Source: Kappaphycus alvarezii (taxonomy: Eukaryota; Rhodophyta; Florideophyceae; Gigartinales; Solieriaceae). From it: a stretch of 64,000 nt of DNA. The position numbers and the translations under genes are program-made. Under the pieces are notes generated by a model. The model ran no database searches and was not told where the DNA came from. It was given only the letters and a program-made list of their open reading frames with translations. Location: NCBI GenBank assembly GCA_002205965.3, contig NADL03000072.1:186001-250000 (forward strand). Reading direction: 5' to 3'. Shown piece by piece: positions 1 to 12,037 of this stretch (position 1 is its first letter; every line of letters begins with the position of its first letter).

Positions 1-839
1 AGGATCCCGCAACACCTTTTGCTAGGACGGAGGCCGCTTGGTCAGACGACCCGCAGAAGCTTAGCCGCCCGGAGAATCTTTCATCTATTTGAGACTGGTC
101 TACTTCGCTCTAGAAAGACATAGATCGGATATATCTTCCATGACTAAAACATCCAAACCTTTCTCCTCTAGAAAGTGACGTCCGTTCCCCGCTCCGTGAA
201 CCGAAACAAGACCTCAGCGGGTTACATGCACAGGTCAAGCACCTCGTGTCTGAACTCCAACGGTTCACCCGCCTGCACAGTGTAACTGTGTGACGTGACT
301 ACGGGATCGGTCACGTGGTGGCGGCAATCATATGCGATCTGCTACCTCGTGTGAAAGCGTCCAAGACAGCAAAGCATGGTTTGAAACGCTCCGTGGGGGT
401 CCTTTTGCTAGCAATATTTGATGGCTTACGGCCGGATTCTTACTCGGCTCCGTCTGTTCCCAAAAGAAACAGGCCCGTAGTGAACTATCTTGTGGTATCG
501 AACCCTCCGCGCCAGCTACATAGTAGCGGGAAGCTCTACTCTTCCACCATAGTAGAAGCTGCCGATTACCAAACAACACCCAAAGGCGTCTATGGGCAGA
601 CGGCATGGCGCGAGAGTGGGATTATTACGGCCAAGGAGAAGGTCACTAAACTGCCTCTGATGGGAACCTACTGCACGGAGCATTTTTCGGTGCATACTCG
701 CTGGACGGACTGATCTGATCTCAACTCTTCGGACGGCGACGACGTCGGTGATGTCGCTGCTGAGCTGGAGGGTTTAGAAGTTGGGGAGGAGAAGGATGAG
801 TAAGGTGCGGGCATATCGTGTGGTATAGGGTAGGGAAAA
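1..839. other. no supported gene
   Basis: Apart from the short LINE-C remnant at 118-165, I see no gene here. Overlapping open frames on both strands at about 315-713 carry no recognisable motif and look like chance frames. Confidence 0.5.
118..165 (+). mobile_element. LINE-C 3'-end remnant with 10-bp target duplication
   Basis: A 48-bp piece ending in the LINE-C tail (CTAAAACATCCAAACC). It is flanked by direct repeats CTCTAGAAAG at 108-117 and 166-175. It is the shortest copy in the window, showing that extreme 5' truncation still yields a target-site duplication. Sense strand is +. Confidence 0.8.
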
Positions 840-2268
840 TCGTTAGAGAAGATATACTCAGAACCAATTACACCAAGAAGGAGGTGTCTCAAGCGACAAA
901 AGTGCTACCGTGGTATAGTTGAACGAACAAAAGGAGTGGATAAGGAATACAGTTGAAAGGGCTACAAGCAAGTATAGATGGGGCAGGGTCTAACAATGAT
1001 GCTCTGCGACCAGCGTACGAAAAGTTTTTCTTGGGTCTGAGTTGCCTCCCATCTTCCTACTACTCGGGACTTGACTTTAAGTTGTCTGCCAACTTGCCTG
1101 ACCTCTCCATAAGGAAGCAGTTTACTCAGCTTATATAGACTTTTGGCTACCCCGAAAGTCCGAACAAAACTACAGAAGATAACAGGAAATACATAAAAAC
1201 ACTTTACGTGGATGATATATTCTAAACGAAAGATACTTAAGAAACGATCGATCGATCTGGTCCTCTTATTTCTCACTATCTAGATCAGACCCAAACAACT
1301 CCTCCAAATAACTATGCTGCCTAAGCAGTCCAACAAATAGCTGCGAACGGCTCATAACTCTCTATTTCCTCCTGGGAGATACCTAAACCACTAAAGATGC
1401 CCCCATCCGGTTCCAGCGTCGGGTCCTTTTGGTCCACACCGTCCACCCCCGGTCTCATCATTCCAACACTTTCCATGTCTCCCTCCTCCTCACCCTCTTC
1501 ATCCTCCACGTCATCCTCCTCGTCATCCTCCTCGTGAACCTCATTCTCGTAGTCCAATTCTGGGGCTGCCCACTCCTCGAAGGTCTTCCCAGCTCCCTCT
1601 TCGACTTACCACTCCAGCCTTACACCTGCGTCCTCCGCCTCATCCTCGACGAACAAACGACGAAAGAATTCGATCACCTTCTTTTTGGTTTACCGGCGTA
1701 GATATTCGTCACCGTCAGTAGGTCCGAAAGGGAGTAGGGGAATGGAGTTTAGGGGGCGGGGTGGCGATTTTTGGAAATGCCTTTGGAGGAGCATAGGTTG
1801 TCCATTTTGGTGGGCTTTGGGGAGTGGTAGGCAATAGAGGGTGTTTTGAAATGGGTAAGAGGAGAGGGATGGTGAGGTCAATGACCGGGGACGTTTAAAA
1901 CTTGGAACAAAAGGGTGTCAAATAGGCTCCCGTGGGCGCATTCTATAGATTTGGAATAGGTAAAAAATCTACAAGGCAATTTTTAGTAATGAATTTGCGC
2001 CCTTTTTCTCAACAAAATGAATTTAGAGGAGGAGGTAAGCGAAAAGGGAAAAAGAACTTGATTCAGGATAGATTTAGAAGGGTAGATACAGTATAAAAAT
2101 ATCTGGATAAAATGAAAGTGAATTTGGAGACTACCACGGTAAGGATGAGCAAGGTTCAGGGAGGGCGATGGACCAGAACTTCAAGCAATTTTGGACAAGG
2201 GGAGGTAGTACAGTAAATTTAAAGTCGGTAAATGAGGGCGGCAAAGAAAATCCGTTCCGATCCTCGCG
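840..2268 (-). repeat. 1.4-kb dispersed repeat, copy 1 (inverted relative to 29,036-30,472)
   Basis: The whole interval matches 29,036-30,472 in reverse complement, with many substitutions and indels. Both copies carry the same short acidic-protein frame. I see no terminal inverted repeats or reverse transcriptase, so it could be a duplicated host locus or a non-autonomous element. It ends near 840, where the other copy abuts LINE-A. Confidence 0.75.
1321..1794 (-). pseudogene. small acidic protein of unknown function, copy 1
   Basis: The reading starts at an ATG at 1,794 with residues MLLQRHFQKSPPRPLNS and meets a stop (TAA) where the sister copy has CAA. The same frame then continues through a strongly acidic middle, rich in Glu and Asp, and ends near 1,321. 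Intact it would be roughly 160 residues: a proline-containing N-terminus, a short basic hydrophobic patch (IEFFRRLFVEDE), the acidic run, and a C-terminus LEPDGGIFSGL. I do not recognise the family. The copy at 29,519-30,026 keeps the same frame through most of its length, which argues for a once real protein rather than a low-complexity accident. Both copies are broken. Confidence 0.45.
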
Positions 2269-2329
2269 CGCCTAACAGTATGCTAAAAGCACTTTGCTTC
2301 ATACAAGATATCAGGTCACTTTGCTGCTA

Positions 2330-2432
2330 AGTAGGACTTTCCATCACCGGAAAACCTCCAAGATATTCCGGGCCCCAATCGACCACATCTTTCAAACATT
2401 AAAGCATCCAAACATTTCCTCCCTTCTCGTAG
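2330..2432 (+). mobile_element. LINE-C-type 3' tail fragment
   Basis: The stretch has the layout CGACCACATCTTTCAAACATTAAAGCATCCAAAC, interrupted here only by description, and matches tails near 34.9 kb and 37.3 kb. It lies against a LINE-B 3' end. Subfamily differs in the UTR body from the commonest LINE-C copies but shares the terminal TTAAA..CATCCAAAC tail. Confidence 0.5.
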
Positions 2433-2837
2433 CAATGCAGGCGCGACAGGCTTCCACCCGTCGCCCGCATTCGTAGTTAGTTCCTGTATACCCTCCGTAA
2501 TCAAGATTATATGTGTTTGGACTCCTTTTTGCTGCTGCTAGTCTTCCGAGTTTACTATGGTGGTGACACTATTGTATGCTGCTAGAGAATCCTCTACACA
2601 ACAGATGTCTGTTGGCTCAAGTATGATGCAATATACCCTACCAGATTCAGTATGAGTAGCTTACCCATGAACATGTAACATTCGAATACCGGCTTGGATC
2701 CACGTATTAAGTGTTCATTAGAGATGAGCCTGGTTTCTTGTGAAGCATTGCCTTGTGGTTTACGGGTGATTAGTGGTTAACCGACACTCCGCACTCTTCT
2801 GTACTACATCATACAACTCGTAAAGATTTACCACCAC
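2433..2837 (+). mobile_element. LINE-B 3' end, split in two
   Basis: 2,433-2,505 matches the 3' region of the long LINE-B (the ATGCAGGCGCGACAGG block), and about 2,778-2,837 matches its terminus (AAAGATTTACCACC). The ~270 bp between them are unrelated insertion sequence. No coding capacity remains. Confidence 0.6.
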
Positions 2838-3071
2838 TTCTAGGGCGCCTGATAATGAAACGAATTCTGGATGACCAAGAATTGGCCAAATAACTGCAGC
2901 CCCATCAACTCTGCGTAGGCGTGCAGTGTGCCACGGAATCCACTGTCCGTGCCACTCGGACACGCATACACGAACTGCAGAACAACAATAATGCCCACGT
3001 GCTCATTCAGGTTGATGCACGGATCGCATTCAACTCAATTAAGCGTTCCGAAATTCTCTCTCTGGCTATCT

Positions 3072-3665
3072 GCTGACAGCACAAGATGCTTTCACAGGTT
3101 TTTGATTCAGTGGATGATCACCACAGTTTACGTTTTCGCACTCACTCTGCGAATAGAATTTATATCTATTTCTATCAACCCTTTCTACATCCGCGGTTGG
3201 ATCAACACCTCCATTCATCCCACCGGTAATTTTGCGGTCTTCGTGTGCTGAAGTCATTAATCATCATAGTTGACAATACACACAGCTTTGCTAATCCCAT
3301 TTTCCATGATTCGATAGATAGATGACAATTTTTGTTCTTCGATGAACTTACGAGTGAAGTTGTGTTGAGACTAAGCATAGAAAGCATACTTAATACCGAT
3401 AAATGCAATAAAAACTGATATTGTTGCACTCCTATGGTAATTCCTGACAACAAAAGTGCATATGCAAGTACTACAGAAGCAACAGTACAGAGATGCACAC
3501 ACATTCAATTTCACGCAGCACAACGCAGAATGCACAACGACGCCCATCGTTAAAGAGAGCACCAATTAGATAAAAGACATCACTGATAAAATAGTTCGAT
3601 CCTCACCATTCACAGAACATTCCAAGAGATGCTTCGTCATTTCAACTGGAAGTTCCCTGATTTCT
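3072..3665. other. unclassified ~590-bp insertion in LINE-A
   Basis: This interrupts the LINE-A reverse transcriptase between motif A and the block before YADD, judged by comparison with the copies at 31.2 kb and 17.0 kb. It is AT-richer than its host element. I see no coding motif and no convincing terminal structure. A short TATCT-like repeat at both edges is weak evidence for a target duplication. Confidence 0.4.
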
Positions 3666-3987
3666 AATATCTACCGTATCCCCGCGGCCCCATGTCGAGT
3701 CAACTCCCTTTACGGGGCTCCTTCCCGCCTCTTCTTCGGCCTTCACATTATATAGAGTCGAGTTGGAACGCAGTAGGTAGACCAGCTCGGAATGTTGCTC
3801 TTGGCTGTTGCCCTCCACCCCTTTGTGCAAGGACTGACATCCAATTTCCCCGCCCCTCCTCTTCTCACATGGTACGCAGACGACGGATCCCTAATTGTTC
3901 CCATCTCACAAGCCCACGCTGCTCTCCAGTACCTGTACCTGACCGGACCAAACCTCGGCTTCTATGTTATCCTTAAACATCCGAAAA

Positions 3988-4052
3988 GGAGGGGAAAATT
4001 TACGTGTTTTACTCTTGGAAGATATATTCGATCTATCCATCGTTTTCCCTCA
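3988..4052 (-). mobile_element. LINE-C 3'-end remnant inside LINE-A
   Basis: About 65 bp reading GTGTTTTACTCTTGGAAG on the + strand, so the LINE-C sense is -. The flanks share GAAAA, and uninterrupted LINE-A copies lack this block, which gives the empty site. Confidence 0.7.
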
Positions 4053-4298
4053 GAAAACGTTATCACGGTGGCCCTCCCACACCACACCCTCTCATACATG
4101 ACCTTCCAGGCAAAGTCCTCGCCTCTGATGCTATCACAGTTCTTGATAGCCCCATTGGAATCTCGAATTCTGCAGCTCTCTGGCCTCCAAGGCCTTGCAG
4201 AAGGCCGAGTCGCTCTGGATATTCCTCTCCACTTTGAACAAGCCCCAGAGCTCATACCTTATTCTCTGATTCTGTGCCTCCTCATATCTGGTTATTGC

Positions 4299-4742
4299 TG
4301 TCAAAACTGGGTCTTTCCGCGTCTCAATCCGCTCTAGGGTACCTAAATCTGAGTGCTGAGTGCGCAACTTAGCGGAAGCAGAGTGTAGCACAGAGGCAGT
4401 CGCAACCCTAATCTCAAATGGATAGCCGAGTGCTATAGAAAACGAGAGAGGTAGGTCGATCTAGTTTTACCGATGAGACGCTTCTTGTTGCGGAGGATGA
4501 AGTGGTCGATGTCGAGGCGCTGGGTCAGTTTTAAGTACCTGTGGCGGCTTGCACTACGGCAAGTGCCGAGACATCGATAACAAAATTAGATTACAATTCG
4601 GATCTAAAAAGCCACAATCAGCTGTAAGGTAAAATCGATCTCCAAACTGTAAGCGGGAACTTGAAATGACGTCAGCTCGAGTACACGTGGAGGTACCGAT
4701 TCAGCAGCGGTTTTGGGTACCTTGTGTGCCCCTGCTTCAACA
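4299..4742. mobile_element. possible solo LTR (444 bp) inside LINE-A
   Basis: LINE-A at 16.4 kb is continuous across this point, so the block is an insertion. It begins TGTCAAAA and ends TTCAACA, as LTRs often do, and contains a TGACGTCA site near 4,665. No clear 5-bp target duplication is seen and no partner LTR is in the window, so the class is uncertain. Confidence 0.35.
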
Positions 4743-6213
4743 GTCCGCTCAATCCCGCCGCACGTTACCTTACCACTTGCCGAAACTTTTGTTGCGAAGT
4801 GTTTTAGAGCAAATTAACCGGAAGATATCGGACATCGGGTAGCTACAGGACACAATGCTCTTCCGTCACGGTGTCTTTGGGCTCACCCCGTGCGCTTGCA
4901 TCGACATTATCGCGTACGCGATCTCAAATCTGACGAACATGCTCTTCACTCGGCGACTCCAGCCCAAAAACTCCACGCATGTCGCCATGCTTCTGGTCCA
5001 ATCCTACGCTACCCTGACCACGAGCCTGGACCTCCCTGCAGAAGTACGAGTAGAGGCTTTCCTGTCACGCTTTATCTACCTCAACAACAACGCCGCTTGC
5101 CCCCTTCAGGAAGAAATCACCCATCATCTACACCTTTCCCGCCTCTCCCTGCTTCACGCATCGGGTACTGAACTACTTCTTCGCACTTTTTCTCGGCTGG
5201 CCGCAAGGTCCTCTCGACGGCTTCGCCCCCTTTTCAAACACTTCCGCCGCCGTCGAAAGACCCATACACCTCAGGGGAGATATGGCGCACCAATGGTCGA
5301 CCTCCGCTTAGGCAACCCGTATTCTCAGTTGCGCCTCTAGCGCTGCCCTACCTGTCTAGAAGGTAACTAACACTGTTACCCTTCTCCTTGATATCATGGG
5401 CCATCATGCATCAACCTGCAAAGGGGTGTCGGTGCGGTGGGCCGTCACAACCGTCTTCGCGGTATTCTCTTTAGCGAACTCACCAGCCCGGTCATTTCTC
5501 ACCTTAATTCGGAGCGAGTTTTTGCCGCCGAACTCCACAAGAGCCCAGCCGAGCAACGCGCACTGGACCTCGTCATCGACAACCTCTGTTCGCGCCAACC
5601 CTACAGGGTCTTGAGGTGACCATTGCCAGTCTTCACTCCGCACCATGTCGCAACCAGGCCGATAGAGGTCTCTCACACTGACAATAGCAGAACAGCGGGA
5701 ATGGGAAGTAATATGCACTATCTTGTCGTGCCGAGGGCATGGACATTCTACATAACGCCATTGACATTTACGGACGAATCGGGTCAACCGAACTCCAGGC
5801 GCTTTATGACATTCGTAAACTTCACAGCCGACCGTCGAGAGAGAACATGCTTTGTATAAATTCCAAAGGTTTAAGACGCGTGTCTCGGCATTTGTTCTAC
5901 AGTACACTGCGGTCATGCTCGATCACTGGAAACAGCGTACGTACCCCACCGACGGACCTCCAGACGGGGCTCTTGCTTGATCCCCCACTAGAATCCGTAC
6001 AATAAAAGGTCTATTTTTCTCCCAACTTTTACACCACTCTCAGTTAACTATCCTCAATTACCCTCCGTGATCGTAATATTGTACTGTACATTACTACTGT
6101 ACTGTACAAGTGTCATTGTTGGAAGGCTACCACCGCATATTGTACCCATACCTACCGTATAGGTCAGTGCCGTACAGTGGCAATTGAAAGGGCATACTTG
6201 GTTTTGAAGACGA

Positions 6214-6571
6214 GTGCAACGAGGATTTGGGGATGAAGATGACTGGACCGAGTACATCTATCTGCCTCTGTCGGCCTATGCGGACCCAGATGGCAGTCAA
6301 AATCGGCTTCTTTCGTTCCCCCAGCGATCAAGGCTACCGTCCACCACCCTTTACTACCGAAAATTACGGACCAGTCATCGTGCCAATGGGGAAAAAGTTT
6401 TGGCTTTTTCGGAAGGTCGGCCATCAAGCAGGTCACATTGGATATGGCTGCTGCCGCGGCGCGGATTTTTGTAAAGGACTTTACTCTTACAAGGAAGGAT
6501 TTCGTATGGATAAGGCGCAGCATAAACTGAGTTTCTCCCGTCTCCCTCCTCGTTTACGGGTGCTCTGCTAG
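6214..6571 (+). other. unrecognised ORF, conserved in both arms
   Basis: An open frame of about 110 codons is mirrored at 14,624-14,983 (-), where an indel shifts it. No family is recognised. The conservation may only reflect the recent inverted duplication, so coding status is doubtful. Confidence 0.25.
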
Positions 6572-6632
6572 GGAGTAATTTCGAAGAGCGTTTTTGTTTG
6601 ATGATAACTTTAATGAACTCACTTCACAGAGG

Positions 6633-6819
6633 GGAAAAGGTTTGGGTGTTTTAATCTTGGAAGATATATCCGGTCTATCCCATAGTTTTCCGGACAACCG
6701 CAATCAACTCAAAAAGGGTATAGCGACACAGTAATGGGGAAGGAACTACGCTCCCTAAAATGCTACCTTCAGGCCAGCCATCAAGCAGGCCGCATTGGAG
6801 ACACATTCACATTCACACA
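6633..6819 (-). mobile_element. LINE-C 3' end, 10-bp target duplication
   Basis: A 187-bp copy flanked by TTCACAGAGG at 6,623-6,632 and 6,820-6,829. On the - strand it encodes the last LINE-C residues (SNAACLMAGL..AF, stop) and then the 3' UTR. The same insertion is present in the other arm (14,374-14,562), so it predates the inverted duplication. Confidence 0.85.
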
Positions 6820-7076
6820 TTCACAGAGGTGGAGTCCCGCGCAGAGTCGCAAGTGTATTTTGTCATCGATGATGCCAAAAATTGTCTATGAGTAGAACTT
6901 GAGGGATAACGTCCTTCTATTCTTTGGAAAACGCAAGTATTCACAGAAATGTCACCATCTTCTTGTGAAATGACCAAATTTCGCGGATTCTCTCACAATT
7001 ATCGTGACGATAAGAGTTCTTTTGTTGGTTTGTAAAAAGTAAGAACTATATCTAAACCTGTAGAGGGGCGGTATGT

Positions 7077-7532
7077 TCAGTTCTTTTGGATGGCGCGTAC
7101 GGGATTTCGCATATTGCGTTCCAATGGAATATTCTGGCATGACTTGATCCGTAATGGTCCCAGATATAGTCGAGATGTACTGTAAATGTCCAAAGCAAAC
7201 ATGGTCCGGTGAGTTGAAAAAATTCCTACGCTCTCCTTTAAGGTATTCTGCCGGGAAACCCAATGCGAATGTCCGGACACCCTTCCATTCATATTAGGTA
7301 AATACACCGCGAACTTGATTCCAAACGTTAAGGAGCAACATGTAGATCTTAATTCTTCAATAGTACAGACTGCGGGTTTAATCAAAACCAAACTTCGACT
7401 AGAGAAGAGAGTTATCGGCAATATGGGACCATCATCAAAACCTGATTTGAACATGTATCCGACTGAGCATACATTCCACCATGGCTGCACAGGAAAATGA
7501 GAACCGATTATTCCTTGAGTAATGCACGACAT
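7077..7532 (-). other. unrecognised ORF downstream of the zinc-finger gene, left arm
   Basis: A 151-codon open frame on the same strand as the C2H2 gene. The right-arm counterpart lies around 13,680-14,199 (+) and is frame-shifted. No domain is recognised. It may be a host gene fragment carried with the zinc-finger gene, or untranslated sequence. Confidence 0.3.
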
Positions 7533-7539
7533 TGAAGAA

Positions 7540-7660
7540 TAGAAATTGACCCATTACTGTGTCGTTATATACCCTTTTTGAGTCGATTGCGGTCGTCTGG
7601 AAAACCATGGGATAGATCGGATATATCTTCCAAGAAAAAAAACACCCAAACCTTTCCCCC
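7540..7660 (+). mobile_element. LINE-C 3' end, 8-bp target duplication (left arm)
   Basis: A 121-bp UTR-only copy between direct repeats TTGAAGAA at 7,532-7,539 and 7,661-7,668. Sense is +. It is mirrored at 13,534-13,651, so it is older than the palindrome. Confidence 0.8.
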
Positions 7661-8050
7661 TTGAAGAAAATCTCTGCAACAAACCGTACATACATTTTGA
7701 GGCCTCTAAACCTGGCTGATTCCAGACCAGACGCAAGATTTGGTTCAGCGGAGGACTTTTTCTGCTGCGTGTGGTTTTTCCCACATGACAGTATAGTAAA
7801 TTTGAGCGCAAACGGGACAATTATTGAAGGTGGCTAACATGGATACCTTTTCTACTTCTGACTCTGGCTTCTTGCAAAAAGACGGACTCCGCCGATGACA
7901 CCGGTTGTTTATTACTTGCTCTGATATTCGCAGAATCGTTTGAAAGGCGTTCATGAGGAAATCTGCCACGTGAGCCGTTAGACTACACAAGATAACTGTC
8001 AATTCGAATCAAAATTTTGTAATTGCTGAATAAACCATTGTACTAAGGGC

Positions 8051-9165
8051 TTAGAACGAATATTCATCCATTGACGTCGGGTCTGCAGAAAAGGACACTA
8101 TCGGGGGCAGGTCCTTGACATCACTTTCAACATCCTCAGCTAGGTTCAACGGATAGTTATCCTTGGTAGGATTGTGGCCTCCGCCTGTATTAGTGAGATC
8201 CATCCCCTGGTTGAATACAGGCCCGCTGATGCTCCTATTACTCGAAAAGTCCCCGATACGAGCAATGAGCTCATTCACGAGTGACAGACTAGTAGGGTTG
8301 TTATCATCCGGGGCTGTATCTTGGACTTCAAAGGCTGTGCTACATGCCATTGCTGGTGCAATGGTTGGCAGTACAAAAAGCGGTGGAAGGAAAATGTGTG
8401 GTCGGAAAGAAGCGAGAAGGCCGTCCACAAATGTACCAATGTCTGCACTGAAGTTCGGGGGGCCCCTGTGAAACCAGTTGGGGCTGCGACGACGCGTGCT
8501 TCTGCCGCATCAGTCTTGGCTGAGGCCAGAGCGGCAAATTTCGCAGAGTTCGGCTTTATCCTCCGCGTTAAAACAGGGTTTTTCGTTTTCTAGGGATTGT
8601 GGGCGTTACGGGAGTGATAATTTAAGCTGCTCTTCCAAACATACTTTGTCCAGAAAAATTCAAATCCACTGTCAGAATCCATACCTCACTTTTCAAGCCG
8701 TGTAGGGGGCCAGAAATTCTTGTCTTCATGCTTACCCTCCGGTCGCATTTGTAACAAGCATATCGTTTTTCACCAGTGTGAATCTGAATTTCGTTGATAG
8801 GTCCCCGCAGCGCAAAGAAAAGGTGATGACGGTTAGAGTTCAAGCTTACTGCCGGTGGGTGCCATTCAAGTATTACCTCACAAAAGGAAATACACACGAA
8901 CAGAAACGAAGGCCGTAAAAGGTAAGTAAAGTGTCAAAACTTACTCTCACATGCGCCTTTAGGTTAGCTGGTTTGAGAAGGTACGTCCACACTGCTCGCA
9001 CATTGGTCGAATCTTGGAGGCGGTTACATTCTTGGATTGACGGCGGGGCTTGAGGGCCCGACTAATTTTGGACAAACTGTTGCTAGCAGCTGAGGAGCTG
9101 TTAGCGGCGGCCTTGGAACTGTCACCTGCAATTGGGCCCTGGCTGGTGAACTTAACGTATCCCAT
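8051..9165 (-). pseudogene. two-finger C2H2 zinc-finger gene, left-arm copy
   Basis: A probable nuclear DNA-binding protein in three exons: 9,165-8,945, 8,783-8,736 and 8,643-8,051, with GT-AG introns (GTAAGT..ATTCAG and GTAAGC..ACAAAG). Exon 1 starts MGYVKFTSQG, has a Ser/Ala-rich stretch and a basic patch, and ends in finger 1 (CEQCGRTFS). The HTGEK linker and finger 2 (CYKC) follow, completed by exon 3 with SSLNYHSRNAH. Exon 3 then runs to a Ser/Asp-rich C-terminus ending DEYSF. Two lesions are seen: one A is missing in the finger-1 helix, shifting the frame, and an in-frame TAG at 8,592-8,590 follows finger 2. The right-arm copy lacks both lesions but has others. Finger spacing (C-x2-C-x12-H) leaves little doubt about the family; the regulatory target is unknown. 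Confidence 0.75.
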
Positions 9166-10378
9166 CTCAAAATTCGAGTGCTAGGTGTGCGGAGCTGTCT
9201 TTCAAGAGCGATGATTCAATGACTCTCGATTCAGATAGTAGAGAGATCGAAGATAAACTCTTGGATTGTATGGATGAGGGGAACGGGTGGCTAAGATTTG
9301 AGGCGAGTCTCCGTATTTATAGAATTTCTGGAACCCAAGAAGAAGAACAGGACGGAGCATTTTTCTTGAAACGGATGGAAAACCGCCGGAAAACTGAATA
9401 GTTCCGATAGTTCCGTTGAGAAGGCATACTTTTGAGTTTGAAGTATTGCTTCCTGCCTACGTGCTTTGTCACCATACATTTCTAGGTCATAGATTTTTCT
9501 TATCTTTAAATCAAGTTAGATCAGCATAAATTTGGACGTTGCTCATTGTAGCAGACTAAGGGAATATTATGATGAACTTAAAATATTAGGATGCTATTTG
9601 AGAGGAAAAGAGCAGTGATCTCCCAAAAATGCCTAGCAGAAGAGAGGTTCGGATTCTTTGGACTACGGTAGACGAAATTTTCTTGTCTCAATTGTTATTT
9701 TATTCTTGTGACGGGATGCTTTAGGCGTTACACAGATTAGATACTCCTGCTTAGCCTGTCTCGATCCGTTGCTTACTCTTTGACAAAGAATTACGAATAT
9801 TTGATTTCTGTATTTATTCAGAAAATTAATGCGTGACAGACTGATGATGTCTGCCACTACCGAGAACCCGTATTTTTTATCCCTTCCAATTCTGTGCATA
9901 GTAGCTCAGATAAATGACGAAAAAGCCGAAGGTCCGCCAACAGAATGCCGTCTTTTTCTCTTTCTCCAGAATGCCGTCTGTTTCTCTTTCTCGAATGGTA
10001 CAGAATACAGCTTACCAGAAAAATCAAGCTAATTAGTTGTCCAGATAATTTGGTGAGTAGAAGAAAAAATCATCAAACACTGCGAGATGGGAAAGTTGGT
10101 GTACAGCTCTCCATTTTCAAAAAATGATAGTCTGACGAAACACCTTCCTACTTGGGCCCAAAAACTTGCATATACAGTATTTTGAATAGAAATGATCCGT
10201 TATGTGAGACGAGGGCAGTCAACTTTCCGCGAGCAGTTTGACACGAAAAGAGCCGCAATTAATATTCCCACAATTGAAACTCCAGAATTCTAGTCTTGCA
10301 GCCGGGGCAGAAGCTCTGCTTCGATTCAACTTTCAGTTCATAATTTCAGTACCAAGAATGATCATTGCGGCTCAATCT

Positions 10379-10620
10379 ACTTGGCGACGACGGGAAGGGT
10401 TTTTTCCGCCGCCTTGCTTCCTTCGCTGCTTCCCGCCGCGGTTCCTCCCCTCAACAGGAGCTCCGCGACTTCGTTACCCGTTTTGCATTTAGTCCCCAAA
10501 TAATGCAGGCGCGACATGTTTCTACCCGCCGCCCGCATCCGTAGTTAATTTATGAATACCTCCGCACCTTCTGTGCGAGTACACCCTTTCGCTTAATAAC
10601 CGCCACTGCCTCTAACAAAA
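10379..10620 (+). mobile_element. 5'-truncated LINE-B 3' end at the palindrome centre
   Basis: It matches the antisense of 37.5-37.83 kb: the C-terminal coding end, the ATGCAGGCGCGACA block and the 3' UTR. It begins right where the left arm ends, within a few bases of CTTGGCGACGACGGG. It lies only in the 445-bp spacer, not in the arms. The rest of the spacer (to 10,828) holds no recognisable feature except repeated TACAGTA motifs. Confidence 0.75.
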
Positions 10621-12037
10621 AAAGCACCAAAGCTTCCCCCCTAGGACTACCAACCTTTACACTATTCTTACTGAAATAAACTGAAATGGAGTAAACCTCA
10701 CATTTAACTCCACTTGCCCTCTACAGTGCCGTATTACGGCAGATGCAGTACGGTAGTACAGTAATTTCAACTGTCATATTTCCTCACAACTGCTTTTTTA
10801 TTTTTCCGTGAAAGAGTACAGTATGAGGCAAGTAGATTGAGCCGCAATGATCATTCTTGGTACTGAAATTATGAACTGAAAGTTGAATCGAAGCAGAGCT
10901 TCTGCCCCGGCTGCAAGACTAGAATTTGGGTTTCAATTGTGGGAATATTGAATTGCGGCTCTTTTCGTGCCAAACTGCTCGCGGAAAGTTGACTGCCCTC
11001 ATCTCACATAACGGATCATTTCTATTCAAAATACTGTATATGAAGTTTTGGCCCAAGTAGGAAGGTGTTTCGTCAGACTATCATTTTTTGAAAATGGAGA
11101 GCTGTACACCAACTTTCCCATCTCGCAGTGTTTGATGATTTTTTCTTCTACTCACCAAATTATCTGGACAACTAAGTAGCTTGATTTTTCTGGTAAGCTG
11201 TATTCTGTACCATTCGAGAAAGAGAAACAGACGGCATTCTGGAGAAAGAGAAAAAGACGGCATTCTGTTGGCGGACCTTCGGCTTTTTCGTCATTTATCT
11301 GAGCTACTATGCACAGAATTGGAAGGGATAAAAATACGGGTTCTCGGTAGTAGCAGACATCATCAGTCGTCACGCATTAATTTTCTGAATAAATACAGAA
11401 ATCAAATATTGTAATTCTTTCTCGAAGAGTAAGTAACGGATCGAGACAGGCTAAGCAGGAGTATCTAATCTGTGTAACGCCTAAAGCAGCCCGTCACAAG
11501 AATAAAATAACAATTGAGACAAAAAATTTCGTCTACCGTAGTCCAAAGAATCCGAACCTCCTCTTCTACTAGGCATTTCTGGGAGATCACTGCTTTTTCC
11601 TCTCAATAGCATCCTAATATTTTAAGTTCATCATAATATTCCCTTAGTCTGCTACAATGAGCAACGTCCAAATTTATGCTGATCTAACTTGATTTAAAGA
11701 TAAGAAAAATCTATGACCTAGAAATGTATGGTGACAAAGCACGTAGGCAGGAAGCAATACTTCAAACTCAAAAGTATGCCTTCTCAACGGAACTATCGGA
11801 ACTATTCAGTTTTCCGGCGGTTTTCCATCCGTTTCAAGAAAAATGCTCCGTCCTGTTCTTCTTCTTGGGTTCCAGAAATTCTATAATACGGAGACTCGCC
11901 TCAAATCTTAGCCACCCGTTCCCCTCATCCATACGATCCAAGAGTTTATCTTCGATCTCTCTACTATCTGAATCGAGAGTCATTGAATCATCGCTCTTGA
12001 AAGACAGCTCCGCACACCTAGCACTCGAATTTTGAGA

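Larger units (their letters stand above)
2838..6010 (+). mobile_element. LINE-A non-LTR retrotransposon, left copy (broken)
   Basis: A 5'-truncated, non-LTR element related to the copies at 15.2-19.3, 25.6-27.9 and 30.5-31.9 kb. Reverse transcriptase pieces are visible: the motif A region around 3,010-3,050, and the catalytic WYADDG near 3,875. The C-terminal part carries a zinc-knuckle remnant (GHHASTC near 5,400) and a restriction-like endonuclease region near 5,560-5,640. It is interrupted at 3,072-3,665, 3,988-4,052 and 4,299-4,742 and cannot encode a continuous protein. From 5,348 onward it becomes nearly identical to the right-arm copy. Upstream of that point the two LINE-A copies are clearly more diverged. 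Confidence 0.8.
5348..10383 (+). repeat. left arm of large palindrome (inverted repeat)
   Basis: This arm matches 10,829-15,848 in reverse complement, base for base apart from scattered substitutions and single-base indels. It contains the LINE-A 3' end, LINE-C remnants at 6,633 and 7,540, unrecognised ORFs and a C2H2 gene. The outer limit lies within LINE-A, at CTACCTGTCTAGAAGG. The inner limit is CTCAATCTACTTG. Confidence 0.9.

Noticed and set aside
6633..6730. Short repeat as a mobile spliceosomal intron (introner): reads GTTTGG..TTTTCCAG on one strand
   Set aside because: The GT..AG ends are internal to the block, copies extend beyond them, both orientations occur relative to host frames, and target duplications lie outside those ends.
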